Positions 1 through 6,629 of a stretch of 31,677 nucleotides of DNA are shown here, piece after piece. The notes under the pieces are model-generated. The model had not been told where the DNA came from. It ran no database searches and was given only the letters and a program-made list of their open reading frames with translations. How positions within the stretch are numbered: the first letter of the stretch is position 1; every line of letters begins with the position of its first letter. The stretch is from an uncultured Bacilli bacterium (lineage in GTDB: Bacteria; Bacillota_I; Bacilli_A; RF39; UBA660): positions 7,350 to 39,026 of the forward strand of contig CAJUJA010000002.1 of the NCBI GenBank assembly GCA_910586635.1, read 5' to 3'. The position numbers were made by a program, and so were the translations under genes.

Positions 1-699
1 AATAAATAATACTTTATTATTAGAAATATGTAATTCTATATTACTATCCATATCATCATCTAAAATTTTTGAAAATTCAGTAATATTATGGCTAGGAATT
101 ACAAGATTATAATTTTCTTCGCTATTTTGATTTAAGTGAATTATTTTTCTAGCTAATCGATAAGAATCCGTAGAATTACATTCTAGAGTATCCCCTACTA
201 TATTAAAATTAAGTCCAGTTAACACAGGTTTCGTTTCTTCATTAGAAGAAGCAAATGCAGTTTGAAAAACAAGCTCTTTAAAAGTTTTATTATTAATGAT
301 AACTTTCTTTTTACTTTCCTCTAACTGAATTGATGGATACTCATCTTCACTAATTCCATTTAAGTGAAATTCACTATTTTCTGTATAAATTAATATTTTT
401 AACTCATCAAAAACTTCTATATTAATATATTTATCAGGAAGTTTTCTTACAATATCTAAAATATATTTTCCTTGAATTATAATACTTCCCTCTTTTTCAA
501 CTTTAAAATCTTCATCTTTTTCAGCAGTTATAAAGGTTTGAATCGTAATATCATTATCACTTGCTGTCAATGTTAATTTATTCTTTTTTAGATTAAACTT
601 GATACCTGCTAAAACAGGGATTAGATTTTTAGTAGAAATTGCTTTTGATACCTTATTTAAAGCATTTAGCAAAATATCTTTTTTAATTGTTAATTTCAT
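1..699 (-). CDS. dnaN: DNA polymerase III beta sliding clamp (C-terminal part missing)
   Basis: This is the ring-shaped processivity clamp that holds DNA polymerase III on its template. Only the first 233 codons are present, because the gene runs off the left edge (the family is usually about 370 residues), so domain I and most of domain II are seen. The start is the ATG at 699, reading MKLTIKKDILLNALNKVSKA, preceded by an AAGAAGG ribosome-binding site. Typical clamp segments follow, including LIPVLAGIKF near residue 26, TASDNDITI near 45 and KPVLTGLNFN near 157. It lies directly downstream of dnaA in the usual dnaA-dnaN order, with a 130-base gap that carries DnaA boxes. No adapter-like sequence is visible at this edge, so the truncation appears to be only the window or contig limit. 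Confidence 0.95.
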   Translation of the reverse strand, partial: MKLTIKKDILLNALNKVSKAISTKNLIPVLAGIKFNLKKNKLTLTASDNDITIQTFITAEKDEDFKVEKEGSIIIQGKYILDIVRKLPDKYINIEVFDELKILIYTENSEFHLNGISEDEYPSIQLEESKKKVIINNKTFKELVFQTAFASSNEETKPVLTGLNFNIVGDTLECNSTDSYRLARKIIHLNQNSEENYNLVIPSHNITEFSKILDDDMDSNIELHISNNKVLFI

Positions 700-829
700 A
701 ATAATTCCTTCTTTCTTTTATAAATTTTTTATATTATTACTGTGGAAATTGTTTAAATCTAATTAATATCTTTATTTTTAAGGAAAATACTTCTACTTTT
801 CCTGTGGAAAATCAGCAATTTTTTAATAA
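700..829. other. dnaA-dnaN intergenic origin sub-region with two DnaA boxes
   Basis: This 130-base AT-rich gap holds two DnaA-box-like 9-mers on the minus strand: ATTTCCACA at 749-741 and TTTTCCACA at 811-803. Next to the second box is a TACTTCTAC stretch (788-796), followed by very AT-rich sequence up to the dnaN ribosome-binding site. In Bacillus-type bipartite origins the DNA-unwinding element lies between dnaA and dnaN, so this is the likely unwinding side. The role is inferred from position and box content. It also has to hold any dnaN promoter, but I could not pick a convincing one. Confidence 0.6.
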
Positions 830-2215
830 TTAATTCACAACTGTATCACCAATATCTTTTTTTAACTTATCAATAATCTTAGCCAAATCTGAATTAAGTT
901 TTATTTCTTGTTCAATTTTTTCTACAGAGTGCATTACTGTAGAATGATCTTTACCACCAAACTCAGTTCCTATTTTTGGAAAGGATTCACTAGTCATATT
1001 TCTACATAAATACATAGCAATCTGTCTGGGAAAAGAAATATTAGAACTCCTTTTTTTGCTCCTTATATCTTCTACTGTAATTTGAAAATATTCAGAAACA
1101 ATCTTTTGAATTCTGTGAACATCATTTTTTTCTGATATTCCCTTACTAATAAAATCTTTTAAAGCCTCAATAGCAAGATCTAGAGTAATTTCAACTCCTC
1201 CCATAATGGTAGAATAAGCAATCAGTCTGGTAATAGATCCTTCTAATTGTCTCACATCCGTTCCTATATTAGAAGCAATATATTCTATGACATCCTCAGG
1301 AATCTCTTTTTCAAAATTTCCTGCAGATATTTTCTTTTTAATAATTTCTGTTCTTAAGGAAAAATCTGGAGGAAATATATTAACCGTTAGCCCCCAACAA
1401 AATCTGGTTCTTAAACGGTCTTCTAATAGTTTTAAATCATCAGGAGAACGATCAGAAGAAATAATAATTTGTTTACTATCATTATATAATGTATTAAAGG
1501 TGTGAAAAAATTCTTGTTGTGTTTGAGTAGCACCTCCTAAGAATTGAATATCATCAATAATTAGAACATCTACATTTCTATATTTATTTTTAAAGAAATC
1601 TACATAATTGAAATTAGTTCCTTTTTCATCACGTTTATTAATACCAATAAAATCTTGTATGAATTGATCACTAGTAACATAAAGAACTTTTCTATTACTA
1701 TTTTGTATAATATAATTACCAATTGCATGCATTAAATGTGTCTTACCTAATCCACTATTACCATATATAAATAAAGGATTATACATATTTCCGGGATTTT
1801 CCGCAACGGATAAAGCTGCCGCATGAGCAAATTTATTACTATTTCCAACAATAAAGGTTTCAAAAGAATACTTGCTTTTTAGGTTAGATTGAAAAGGATT
1901 GGGAGGAACTCCTTTATTTATAATTTGTTGATTTGTGGATAAATCAGTCTCTTGAGTTTTTTGTTTCAATTCTGATTCTAAAATGAAGTCTAAATCAAAA
2001 TTAGTTCCCGTAATATCATTTAACTTTTCAATAATTAGACTAGAATATTTATCTGCTAGATGTTTTTTATGAATTTGCATAGGAACAATAATAATAGCTT
2101 TGCCATCTTCTAATTTGTGGAGTTTTGTATCATGAAACCAAGTATCAAAAGCTAGACTAGTAAGATCTTCCTTGATTTGTGATAAAAAGTTCTGCCACAA
2201 AATATCCACATTCAT
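830..2215 (-). CDS. dnaA: Chromosomal replication initiator DnaA
   Basis: DnaA is the AAA+ initiator that binds DnaA boxes, opens the origin and helps load the helicase. I place the start at the ATG at 2215 (MNVDILWQNFLSQIKEDL, 461 residues). It has GGGGAG upstream and matches the family N-terminus, whereas the upstream ATG at 2260 has no ribosome-binding site. Domain I occupies about residues 1-80 and a Gln/Asn-rich linker follows. Domain III has Walker A GNSGLGKTH at about 152-160 and Walker B LIIDD at about 218-222. Domain IV carries the DNA-binding signature DHSTVMH at about 423-429. It is divergent from rpmH, with boxes on both sides, so autoregulation by DnaA is likely. Confidence 0.97.
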   Translation of the reverse strand: MNVDILWQNFLSQIKEDLTSLAFDTWFHDTKLHKLEDGKAIIIVPMQIHKKHLADKYSSLIIEKLNDITGTNFDLDFILESELKQKTQETDLSTNQQIINKGVPPNPFQSNLKSKYSFETFIVGNSNKFAHAAALSVAENPGNMYNPLFIYGNSGLGKTHLMHAIGNYIIQNSNRKVLYVTSDQFIQDFIGINKRDEKGTNFNYVDFFKNKYRNVDVLIIDDIQFLGGATQTQQEFFHTFNTLYNDSKQIIISSDRSPDDLKLLEDRLRTRFCWGLTVNIFPPDFSLRTEIIKKKISAGNFEKEIPEDVIEYIASNIGTDVRQLEGSITRLIAYSTIMGGVEITLDLAIEALKDFISKGISEKNDVHRIQKIVSEYFQITVEDIRSKKRSSNISFPRQIAMYLCRNMTSESFPKIGTEFGGKDHSTVMHSVEKIEQEIKLNSDLAKIIDKLKKDIGDTVVN

Positions 2216-2300
2216 ACAACCATCTCCCCACAAGATCCCTTGATTAACATTAGTGTACATGAATTTGTTGAAAAAATAAATAGAAAAGTACTAATTTTTT

Positions 2301-2445
2301 TTCTTCACAATATATTCACACATTTATCCACATATTAAATATATAACATATAAAGAAAATTTTAATTTTCCACAATTTCCACAAATTTTATTAAACAAAT
2401 GTGAATTTATTTATCCACATACTTGTGGAAACTGTGGAAGAATTA
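2301..2445. other. Main oriC cluster of DnaA boxes upstream of dnaA
   Basis: Two perfect consensus boxes TTATCCACA are present at 2324-2332 and 2411-2419. Near-consensus boxes are TTTTCCACA at 2366-2374, ATTTCCACA immediately next to it at 2375-2383, and, in the opposite orientation, TGTGGAAAC at 2424-2432 and TGTGGAAGA at 2433-2441. Weaker TTCACA-type sites lie at 2301-2309 and 2312-2320. The cluster sits in the divergent dnaA/rpmH gap, exactly where Bacillota origins lie, and gene orientation switches here. Two tandem pairs (2366-2383 and 2424-2441) suggest cooperative DnaA binding. Together with 700-829 it forms a bipartite origin. Confidence 0.9.
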
Positions 2446-2471
2446 TTTTTAACTAAAATAATGACTTTTCA

Positions 2472-2501
2472 TTGACAAAATAAGGAATTTATTATTATAA
2501 T
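2472..2501 (+). promoter_or_regulatory. Sigma-A-type promoter of the rpmH operon
   Basis: A -35 TTGACA at 2472-2477 and a -10 TATAAT at 2496-2501 are separated by 18 bases. Both hexamers are perfect consensus. The predicted start lies a few bases upstream of the GGAGGTGG ribosome-binding site of rpmH, giving a very short leader. The promoter is adjacent to the DnaA boxes at 2411-2441, so DnaA could influence it. Confidence 0.85.
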
Positions 2502-2532
2502 AATGTAGATTTATGTCTGGAGGTGGAAAAGT

Positions 2533-2655
2533 ATGAAAAGAACATATCAACCAAATAATCGTAAGAAATCAAAAAAGCATGGATTTTTTGCACGTAAATT
2601 AACAAATATATTAAAATCTCGTCGTAAAAAGGGACGTAAAAGACTTTGTAAATAA
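2533..2655 (+). CDS. rpmH: Large ribosomal subunit protein bL34 (short form)
   Basis: L34 is a small basic protein of the 50S subunit. The 40-residue product starts MKRTYQPNNRKKSKKHGF and ends GRKRLCK, an unmistakable L34. A strong GGAGGTGG ribosome-binding site ends seven bases before the ATG, and a consensus promoter lies just upstream. Most homologues are 44-46 residues. Here the segment after HGF is about four residues shorter, and the usual S-x-KNGR turn is not recognisable. The gene is first in the rpmH-rnpA-yidC-jag operon and divergent from dnaA, its standard position. Confidence 0.95.
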   Translation: MKRTYQPNNRKKSKKHGFFARKLTNILKSRRKKGRKRLCK

Positions 2656-2683
2656 TCCACAAGGTAAAACTCGTGGGTTTTTA
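2654..2683 (+). terminator. Weak hairpin with U-tract between rpmH and rnpA
   Basis: Bases 2654-2663 can pair with 2670-2679 around a GTAAAA loop, with one A-C mismatch and one G-U pair, and are followed by TTTTTAT. The structure overlaps the rpmH stop codon. It is likely a partial terminator that lets the abundant L34 message exceed rnpA, as inferred from position. It is weak enough that much read-through is expected. Confidence 0.4.
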
Positions 2684-2707
2684 TGTCTATAGATAGGGGC
2701 TATGTAC

Positions 2708-3040
2708 ATGAAAAAAAAAGATATTGTAAAAGATAAAAACGACTTTACAAACATTATAAAAACAGGAAAAAAAATAAATAATCTTAGTTTTGTCATTTAT
2801 TATAAAAAAAATAAACTAAATCATAGTCGCTATGGAATATCGGTAGGAACAAAGTTAGGAAATGCAGTATTTAGAAATAAATACAAAAGAAGAATCAGAA
2901 TGTTAGTAACAGAAAATCAATGTTTACTGAATAAAAAAGAAGATTATATCATCTTATTAAGGAAGAATGCTAAAGATTTAGAATTCCAAGAATTAAAAAA
3001 AGATTTGAATCAATTATTTAGTAAGTTAAAGGAGTTATAA
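2708..3040 (+). CDS. rnpA: Ribonuclease P protein component
   Basis: RnpA is the protein subunit that helps RNase P RNA bind and cleave pre-tRNA leaders. I choose the ATG at 2708 (MKKKDIVKDKNDF, 110 residues), because the AGGGG at 2695-2699 is correctly spaced for it but too close to the upstream ATG at 2702. The family signature is clear: RYGISVGTKLGNAVFRNKYK around residues 45-64, containing the conserved RNxxKR-type RNA-binding region, followed by RRIRMLV. The length is normal for the family. It follows rpmH and its last codon abuts the yidC start, with the yidC ribosome-binding site AAAGGAG lying inside this gene. Confidence 0.95.
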   Translation: MKKKDIVKDKNDFTNIIKTGKKINNLSFVIYYKKNKLNHSRYGISVGTKLGNAVFRNKYKRRIRMLVTENQCLLNKKEDYIILLRKNAKDLEFQELKKDLNQLFSKLKEL

Positions 3041-3979
3041 ATGAAAAATAAAAAAACAAAAATTACTTTAGTCATATTATTTTCTTTAATTTTATTAACA
3101 ACAGGTTGTACAAAAACTTTAACTGATAAAAAAAATAAGCCAGTAAAAAATGAGTTAACTGGTCAAAATTTAACAGAAAATATATTATGTAAACCAACCT
3201 CTAAAAAGGTTCAACAAATTTATAAAAAGAATGGGGTAAAAATTGATTCCTTACCAACTTGTGAAAAATTTAAAGTTACGAGTGGTAAATATGAAGGACT
3301 ATGGACATCCATATTTGTAAAACCATTATCCTTTATATTATTACAATTAGGAATCCTTCTAAAAAGTAATTTTGCATTATCTTTAATTATTATTAGTTTA
3401 ATAATAAGATTAATAGCTTATCCATTTACTAAAAAAACTGCGATGCAGTCAGAATTAATGAAGAAAGCTCAACCAGAATTAACTAAAATTCAGAATAAAT
3501 ATAAAGATAAGCAAGATCAAGATTCTATGATGAAGCAAAGTCAAGAAATGATGGCAGTTTATAAAAAGTATAGTATTAGTCCAATGTCAGGCTGCTTATT
3601 TTCTATGATTCAACTTCCATTATTTATTGCCTTTTTTGAAGCAGTACAAAGAACACCAGCTATTTTTGAAGGGAAATTCTTAGGACTTCAATTAGGAACT
3701 ACCCCAGTAGTAGGATTTGGAACTAGCGGAATCATTGCTTATATTATTTTAATGATTTTAATAGCAGCTACAACATTTTACTCTTTTAAATTAAATATGA
3801 CAGGAAATTCTTTAGATGACAATATGAAAATGATGCCATTAATGATGAGTGGAATGATTATTGTAATGGCTTTATTTATGCCATCAGCATTAGGAATTTA
3901 TTGGGTAACTACTAATTTATTTACAGTATTTCAAAATCTATTAGTAAAAAGGAGTAAAGGTAAAAATGGAAAAGCATAA
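3041..3979 (+). CDS. yidC: Membrane protein insertase YidC/Oxa1, lipoprotein type
   Basis: YidC inserts and folds membrane proteins, alone or with SecYEG. The 312-residue protein opens with a basic n-region and hydrophobic stretch ending in the lipobox LTTGC, with Cys23 as the predicted lipidated residue, as in SpoIIIJ/YidC1 of Bacillota. A 60-residue extracytoplasmic segment containing three Cys follows before the first core membrane helix. The core carries the conserved charged residue in LIISLIIRLIAYPFTKK, a cytoplasmic charged loop (PELTKIQNKYKDKQ), and further helices ending in ALGIYWVTTNLFTVFQN. The protein is about 50 residues longer than B. subtilis SpoIIIJ, mostly in the segment after the lipobox. 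It overlaps jag by 14 bases. Confidence 0.95.
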   Translation: MKNKKTKITLVILFSLILLTTGCTKTLTDKKNKPVKNELTGQNLTENILCKPTSKKVQQIYKKNGVKIDSLPTCEKFKVTSGKYEGLWTSIFVKPLSFILLQLGILLKSNFALSLIIISLIIRLIAYPFTKKTAMQSELMKKAQPELTKIQNKYKDKQDQDSMMKQSQEMMAVYKKYSISPMSGCLFSMIQLPLFIAFFEAVQRTPAIFEGKFLGLQLGTTPVVGFGTSGIIAYIILMILIAATTFYSFKLNMTGNSLDDNMKMMPLMMSGMIIVMALFMPSALGIYWVTTNLFTVFQNLLVKRSKGKNGKA

Positions 3980-4577
3980 CTATATTGGGAAAACGATAGA
4001 AGAAGCAATTAAAGAAGCAGAAATATCATTACAAGAAACAAGGGATCATTTAATTATCCATGAAAAGGAGATCAAACAGGGTGGATTATTCAAATCAAAA
4101 AAAATAGAAATTGAAGTGATTGAAAAAAGAGAAGTGATAAAGTTTATCAAAACATATTTATCAACATTAGTAAAAGATTTAGGATTTCATGCTAATATAG
4201 AAGTAAATGTAAAAGAAATTCCAACTTATAGAATTTACTCTGACAATGACTCTTTATTAATTGGTAAAAATGGGAAAAATCTACAAGCCTTATCTAAAGT
4301 AGTAGCACAAGCAGTATTAAAAGAAGTAGGGGAGTCTTTTAAATTCTTAATTGATGTCAACGAATATAAACAAAAACACGAAAAAACATTAGAATTTTTA
4401 GCAAAGAAAGTAGCAAGAGAAGTAAAAGAGTCAAAAGTAGAAGCAAAGCTAGATTCTTTAAATGCGTATGAAAGAAGAATTATTCATAATATTTTATCAA
4501 GTAATAAATATGTCTATACAGAAAGTATAGGAGAAGAACCAAATAGATGCTTATTAATTAAACCGAAAGAAGATTAA
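3966..4577 (+). CDS. jag: RNA-binding protein Jag/KhpB (SpoIIIJ-associated)
   Basis: Jag/KhpB is a cytoplasmic RNA-binding partner encoded beside yidC and linked to cell-envelope and division control in Gram-positives. The 203-residue protein has the three expected parts: an N-terminal Jag_N domain (about residues 1-52, with the GGLFKSKK motif), a KH domain around residues 80-130 with the GxxG loop in LLIGKNGKNLQALSK, and a C-terminal R3H domain with the RxxxH core in ERRIIHN, about residues 168-174. It starts inside the yidC reading frame, consistent with coupled expression. The final codons are part of a terminator-like hairpin. Confidence 0.95.
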   Translation: MEKHNYIGKTIEEAIKEAEISLQETRDHLIIHEKEIKQGGLFKSKKIEIEVIEKREVIKFIKTYLSTLVKDLGFHANIEVNVKEIPTYRIYSDNDSLLIGKNGKNLQALSKVVAQAVLKEVGESFKFLIDVNEYKQKHEKTLEFLAKKVAREVKESKVEAKLDSLNAYERRIIHNILSSNKYVYTESIGEEPNRCLLIKPKED

Positions 4578-4589
4578 TTCTTCTTTTTT
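4566..4589 (+). terminator. AT-rich terminator-like hairpin at the end of jag
   Basis: AAAGAAGA at 4566-4573 pairs perfectly with TCTTCTTT at 4579-4586 around TTAAT, followed by more T. It overlaps the jag stop codon. The stem has only two G-C pairs, so termination may be leaky. The next gene begins 18 bases downstream and would have to rely on read-through or on a promoter inside jag. Confidence 0.5.
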
Positions 4590-4606
4590 AGTAAGAGGGA
4601 TGTTAT

Positions 4607-5404
4607 ATGAATATATATCAAATATTAAATGAAATGACTAAATATATCGATGAACACTTAGAAGAAAAAATAGAATATTCTAAACTTTCCAAAATAATGG
4701 GAGTTAGTGAATATACCATGAGAAGAATTTTTTCTTTATTAACCAATCAATCTTTACCTGAGTATATTAGAAAAAGAAGACTATCAAATGCAGGATATGA
4801 CTTATATCAATCAAAAAGTAAAATTATTGATATCGCTATAAAATACCAATATGATAATGCAACTTCATTTTCTAGAGCTTTCTCTAAATTTCATGGAATC
4901 AAACCAAGTGAAGTAAATAAAAAAACAAAATTAAAAAACTTTCCACGAATCCTCTTCAATGAAAAAGTAGAACTACCAGAAGGTATTGATTATAAAATTA
5001 AAACGTTAGATGAAATGACTTTTTATGGGATTGGAATCAAAGCCAATAATCAAACCATCGTAAAACTTGCTCCCAAGTTTTTTCAAGAATCTAGAAAGAA
5101 GTATGAGTCTACTTATGGAGATATAGAATATGCAATGGTTACTTATCAAAAATTAGATAGAGAACAGTGTAACGGTTACTATATTTTATATCAAAAAAAA
5201 ATTAAGGGATTTCAAAAAGTTGTTATTCCAAAAGGAAAGTGGCTTATTTTTAGAATATCTTCATATAATGAAAAAGAAATTCAAAAAGTATCACAACAAT
5301 TTTATTGTGAATTCCTACCAAGTAGTAAATATAATTTACGATCAGATCCCGAACTTGAATATTACCATGATGGAGTAACTGATTTTTTAGTACCAATATC
5401 TTAA
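4607..5404 (+). CDS. AraC-family transcriptional regulator with GyrI-like effector-binding domain
   Basis: This is a predicted DNA-binding regulator of 265 residues. Residues about 1-110 form a complete AraC-type double helix-turn-helix: YSKLSKIMGVSEYTMRRIF in the first half, then IDIAIKYQYDNATSFSRAF and FHGIKPSEVN, the classic second-half signature. Residues about 115-265 resemble the GyrI-like/AraC effector-binding domain (ELPEGIDYKIKTLDEMTFYG, then FYCEFLPSSKYNLRSDPELE), which in relatives binds small amphipathic or drug-like ligands. The order, DNA-binding first and ligand-binding second, matches the Rob/YdeE-like group. It is the first gene of the insert between jag and mnmE. Its target is unknown, and the unknown gene at 5523 is a candidate because a palindrome lies just upstream of it. 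Confidence 0.88.
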   Translation: MNIYQILNEMTKYIDEHLEEKIEYSKLSKIMGVSEYTMRRIFSLLTNQSLPEYIRKRRLSNAGYDLYQSKSKIIDIAIKYQYDNATSFSRAFSKFHGIKPSEVNKKTKLKNFPRILFNEKVELPEGIDYKIKTLDEMTFYGIGIKANNQTIVKLAPKFFQESRKKYESTYGDIEYAMVTYQKLDREQCNGYYILYQKKIKGFQKVVIPKGKWLIFRISSYNEKEIQKVSQQFYCEFLPSSKYNLRSDPELEYYHDGVTDFLVPIS

Positions 5405-5459
5405 AAATAATAATGAATAAAAAAGAAGAAATATATAGAAAGAAAATTGAAAATAAATA

Positions 5460-5501
5460 ATGAATATTTAGATTCATTTGCACCTTTCAATCTTTGAAAG
5501 G
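5460..5501 (+). promoter_or_regulatory. Palindrome and 5'-UTR hairpin ahead of the gene at 5523
   Basis: ATGAAT (5460-5465) and ATTCAT (5472-5477) form an inverted repeat with a 6-base spacer, overlapping a weak possible -10 (TAGATT, 5469-5474) that has TTGAAA at 5447-5452. Just downstream CCTTTCAA (5483-5490) pairs perfectly with TTGAAAGG (5494-5501), an 8-bp stem with a 3-base loop and no U-tract. If transcription starts near 5480, the hairpin caps the 5' end of the message. The structures are seen, but their function is inference. Confidence 0.35.
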
Positions 5502-5522
5502 AAAAAGAAAGGAGTTTCATAT

Positions 5523-6512
5523 ATGAAAAATAATTATCCAATTAGATATGCATTAATGCCTATAGAAGAACAAGTGGGATGGAACAATGGTTTAAATGAG
5601 TTAGAAAGAGATTATGATATTGTAGGATATATTGTTTCTAAGTGTTATCAAATTACTGATAATATAGATTACAAAAGAAATGGAAAACAAGAACAAATCT
5701 ATAAAGTAGTTTTTATTTTCCAAAAAGATTCTTATGATAATTATGTTAGAGTAGAGCCTTCTTATAATTTAGTTCATGGGAAATGTACCAATGATACAGA
5801 AGTTACTCAAGTTTTTAAAACCTATCAAGAAGCAGTAGAAGAGGCAAAGGTTCAAAATGAAAAAATTCTGAGGAGGAGGATTACTTTAGCACATTATAAT
5901 AATAATTATAATGAAGTAATATCAACTATAAAAAAAGAACATGACAGGAAGTTACAACAATATCAAGCCTTAGAACAGGAGTTTGAAAAGAGATCTTCAG
6001 ATTTAGTTGTTGATAAAAAATTCAAAGAACAAAGAGTAATCATTGTAACAGAAGGAAAAATAAAGGAAAAAGATTTCTCTTTATATGATTTAATTAGAGT
6101 ATTCTCAACAGAAGAATTTAAAGCCTTTCATGTAAATCTAGATGAATATAAACAAATTAAGGAATTAATGAATAAAAAAGAAGAGATTCCGAAAGGATTG
6201 AACAATAGAATTTTACTTGAAAGTACTAAAAATAGTAGAATAATAAAAATTAATGATTATAATTCAGAAAATGGAATAGGTGGTTTTTATATACAAGACG
6301 AGGGAATGTTTTATGATGAAAAATTGTTAGTACCTCAAAAAAATAATGATGATAATACTAATTATATGAAAGTTTATACATTAGAGACATATGAAGATGT
6401 AATAAATTCTTATATACCTTATTTTTATTCAAACTCCGATTATGTTAAATGCAAAATGCCTGACAAGATATTAGAAAAGAAAATTATAAAAAGACAATCC
6501 GGTGAAATATAA
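5523..6512 (+). CDS. Conserved-looking protein of unknown function
   Basis: I do not recognise a named domain. The start is the ATG at 5523 (MKNNYPIRYALMPIEEQVGW, 329 residues), placed eight bases after an AAAGGAG ribosome-binding site. An upstream in-frame ATG at 5478 lacks one and would run through the hairpin. There is no signal peptide or membrane segment, so the product should be cytoplasmic. Residues about 1-110 are rich in aromatic residues (PIEEQVGWNNGLNELERDY, VGYIVSKCYQI, VFIFQKDSYDNY) and look like a folded domain. Residues about 110-175 are charged and predicted coiled coil (TYQEAVEEAKVQNEKI, HDRKLQQYQALEQEFEKR). The rest is mixed and ends in a lysine-rich tail. The neighbours are an AraC regulator and a transglutaminase-like gene. 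Confidence 0.75.
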   Translation: MKNNYPIRYALMPIEEQVGWNNGLNELERDYDIVGYIVSKCYQITDNIDYKRNGKQEQIYKVVFIFQKDSYDNYVRVEPSYNLVHGKCTNDTEVTQVFKTYQEAVEEAKVQNEKILRRRITLAHYNNNYNEVISTIKKEHDRKLQQYQALEQEFEKRSSDLVVDKKFKEQRVIIVTEGKIKEKDFSLYDLIRVFSTEEFKAFHVNLDEYKQIKELMNKKEEIPKGLNNRILLESTKNSRIIKINDYNSENGIGGFYIQDEGMFYDEKLLVPQKNNDDNTNYMKVYTLETYEDVINSYIPYFYSNSDYVKCKMPDKILEKKIIKRQSGEI

Positions 6513-6613
6513 ATGATATCTTTTGATATATTAATAAGAACATAGAGTTTAAATAGATAAAACTGATTTCAAAAAAGTCAGTTTTTTAATATTTATATTT
6601 GATATCATTTATA
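6508..6613. repeat. 13-bp perfect inverted repeat flanking a terminator
   Basis: TATAAATGATATC at 6508-6520 and its exact reverse complement at 6601-6613 bound a 106-base segment. The left arm includes the stop codon of the preceding gene, and the right arm ends four bases before the GGAGG of the next gene. The segment contains the terminator at 6559-6587. It could fold into a long hairpin or be a tiny mobile-element remnant. The arms are seen directly and the meaning is open. Confidence 0.55.
6559..6587 (+). terminator. Rho-independent terminator after the gene at 5523
   Basis: AAAACTGA (6559-6566) pairs perfectly with TCAGTTTT (6578-6585) around an 11-base A-rich loop, followed by further T. 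Its stem core is nearly the same as that of the next terminator at 7562. Confidence 0.8.
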
Positions 6614-6629
6614 ATGAAGGAGGATTGTA

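Noticed and set aside
788..811. TACTTCTAC next to a DnaA box, resembling DnaA-trio repeats of a Bacillus-type unwinding element.
   Set aside because: Polarity relative to the box and dnaN is opposite to the Bacillus arrangement and only three triplets are present. It is mentioned under the origin feature but not claimed as a trio element.
2216..2260. Longer DnaA starting at the ATG at 2260.
   Set aside because: No ribosome-binding site there, and the extra 15 residues do not resemble the family start, while 2215 has GGGGAG and the canonical N-terminus.
6601..6623. TATAAT at 6610-6615 as a promoter for the transglutaminase-like gene.
   Set aside because: Transcription would start at about 6622, inside or after the ribosome-binding site at 6617-6623, leaving no usable leader, and no -35 is seen.
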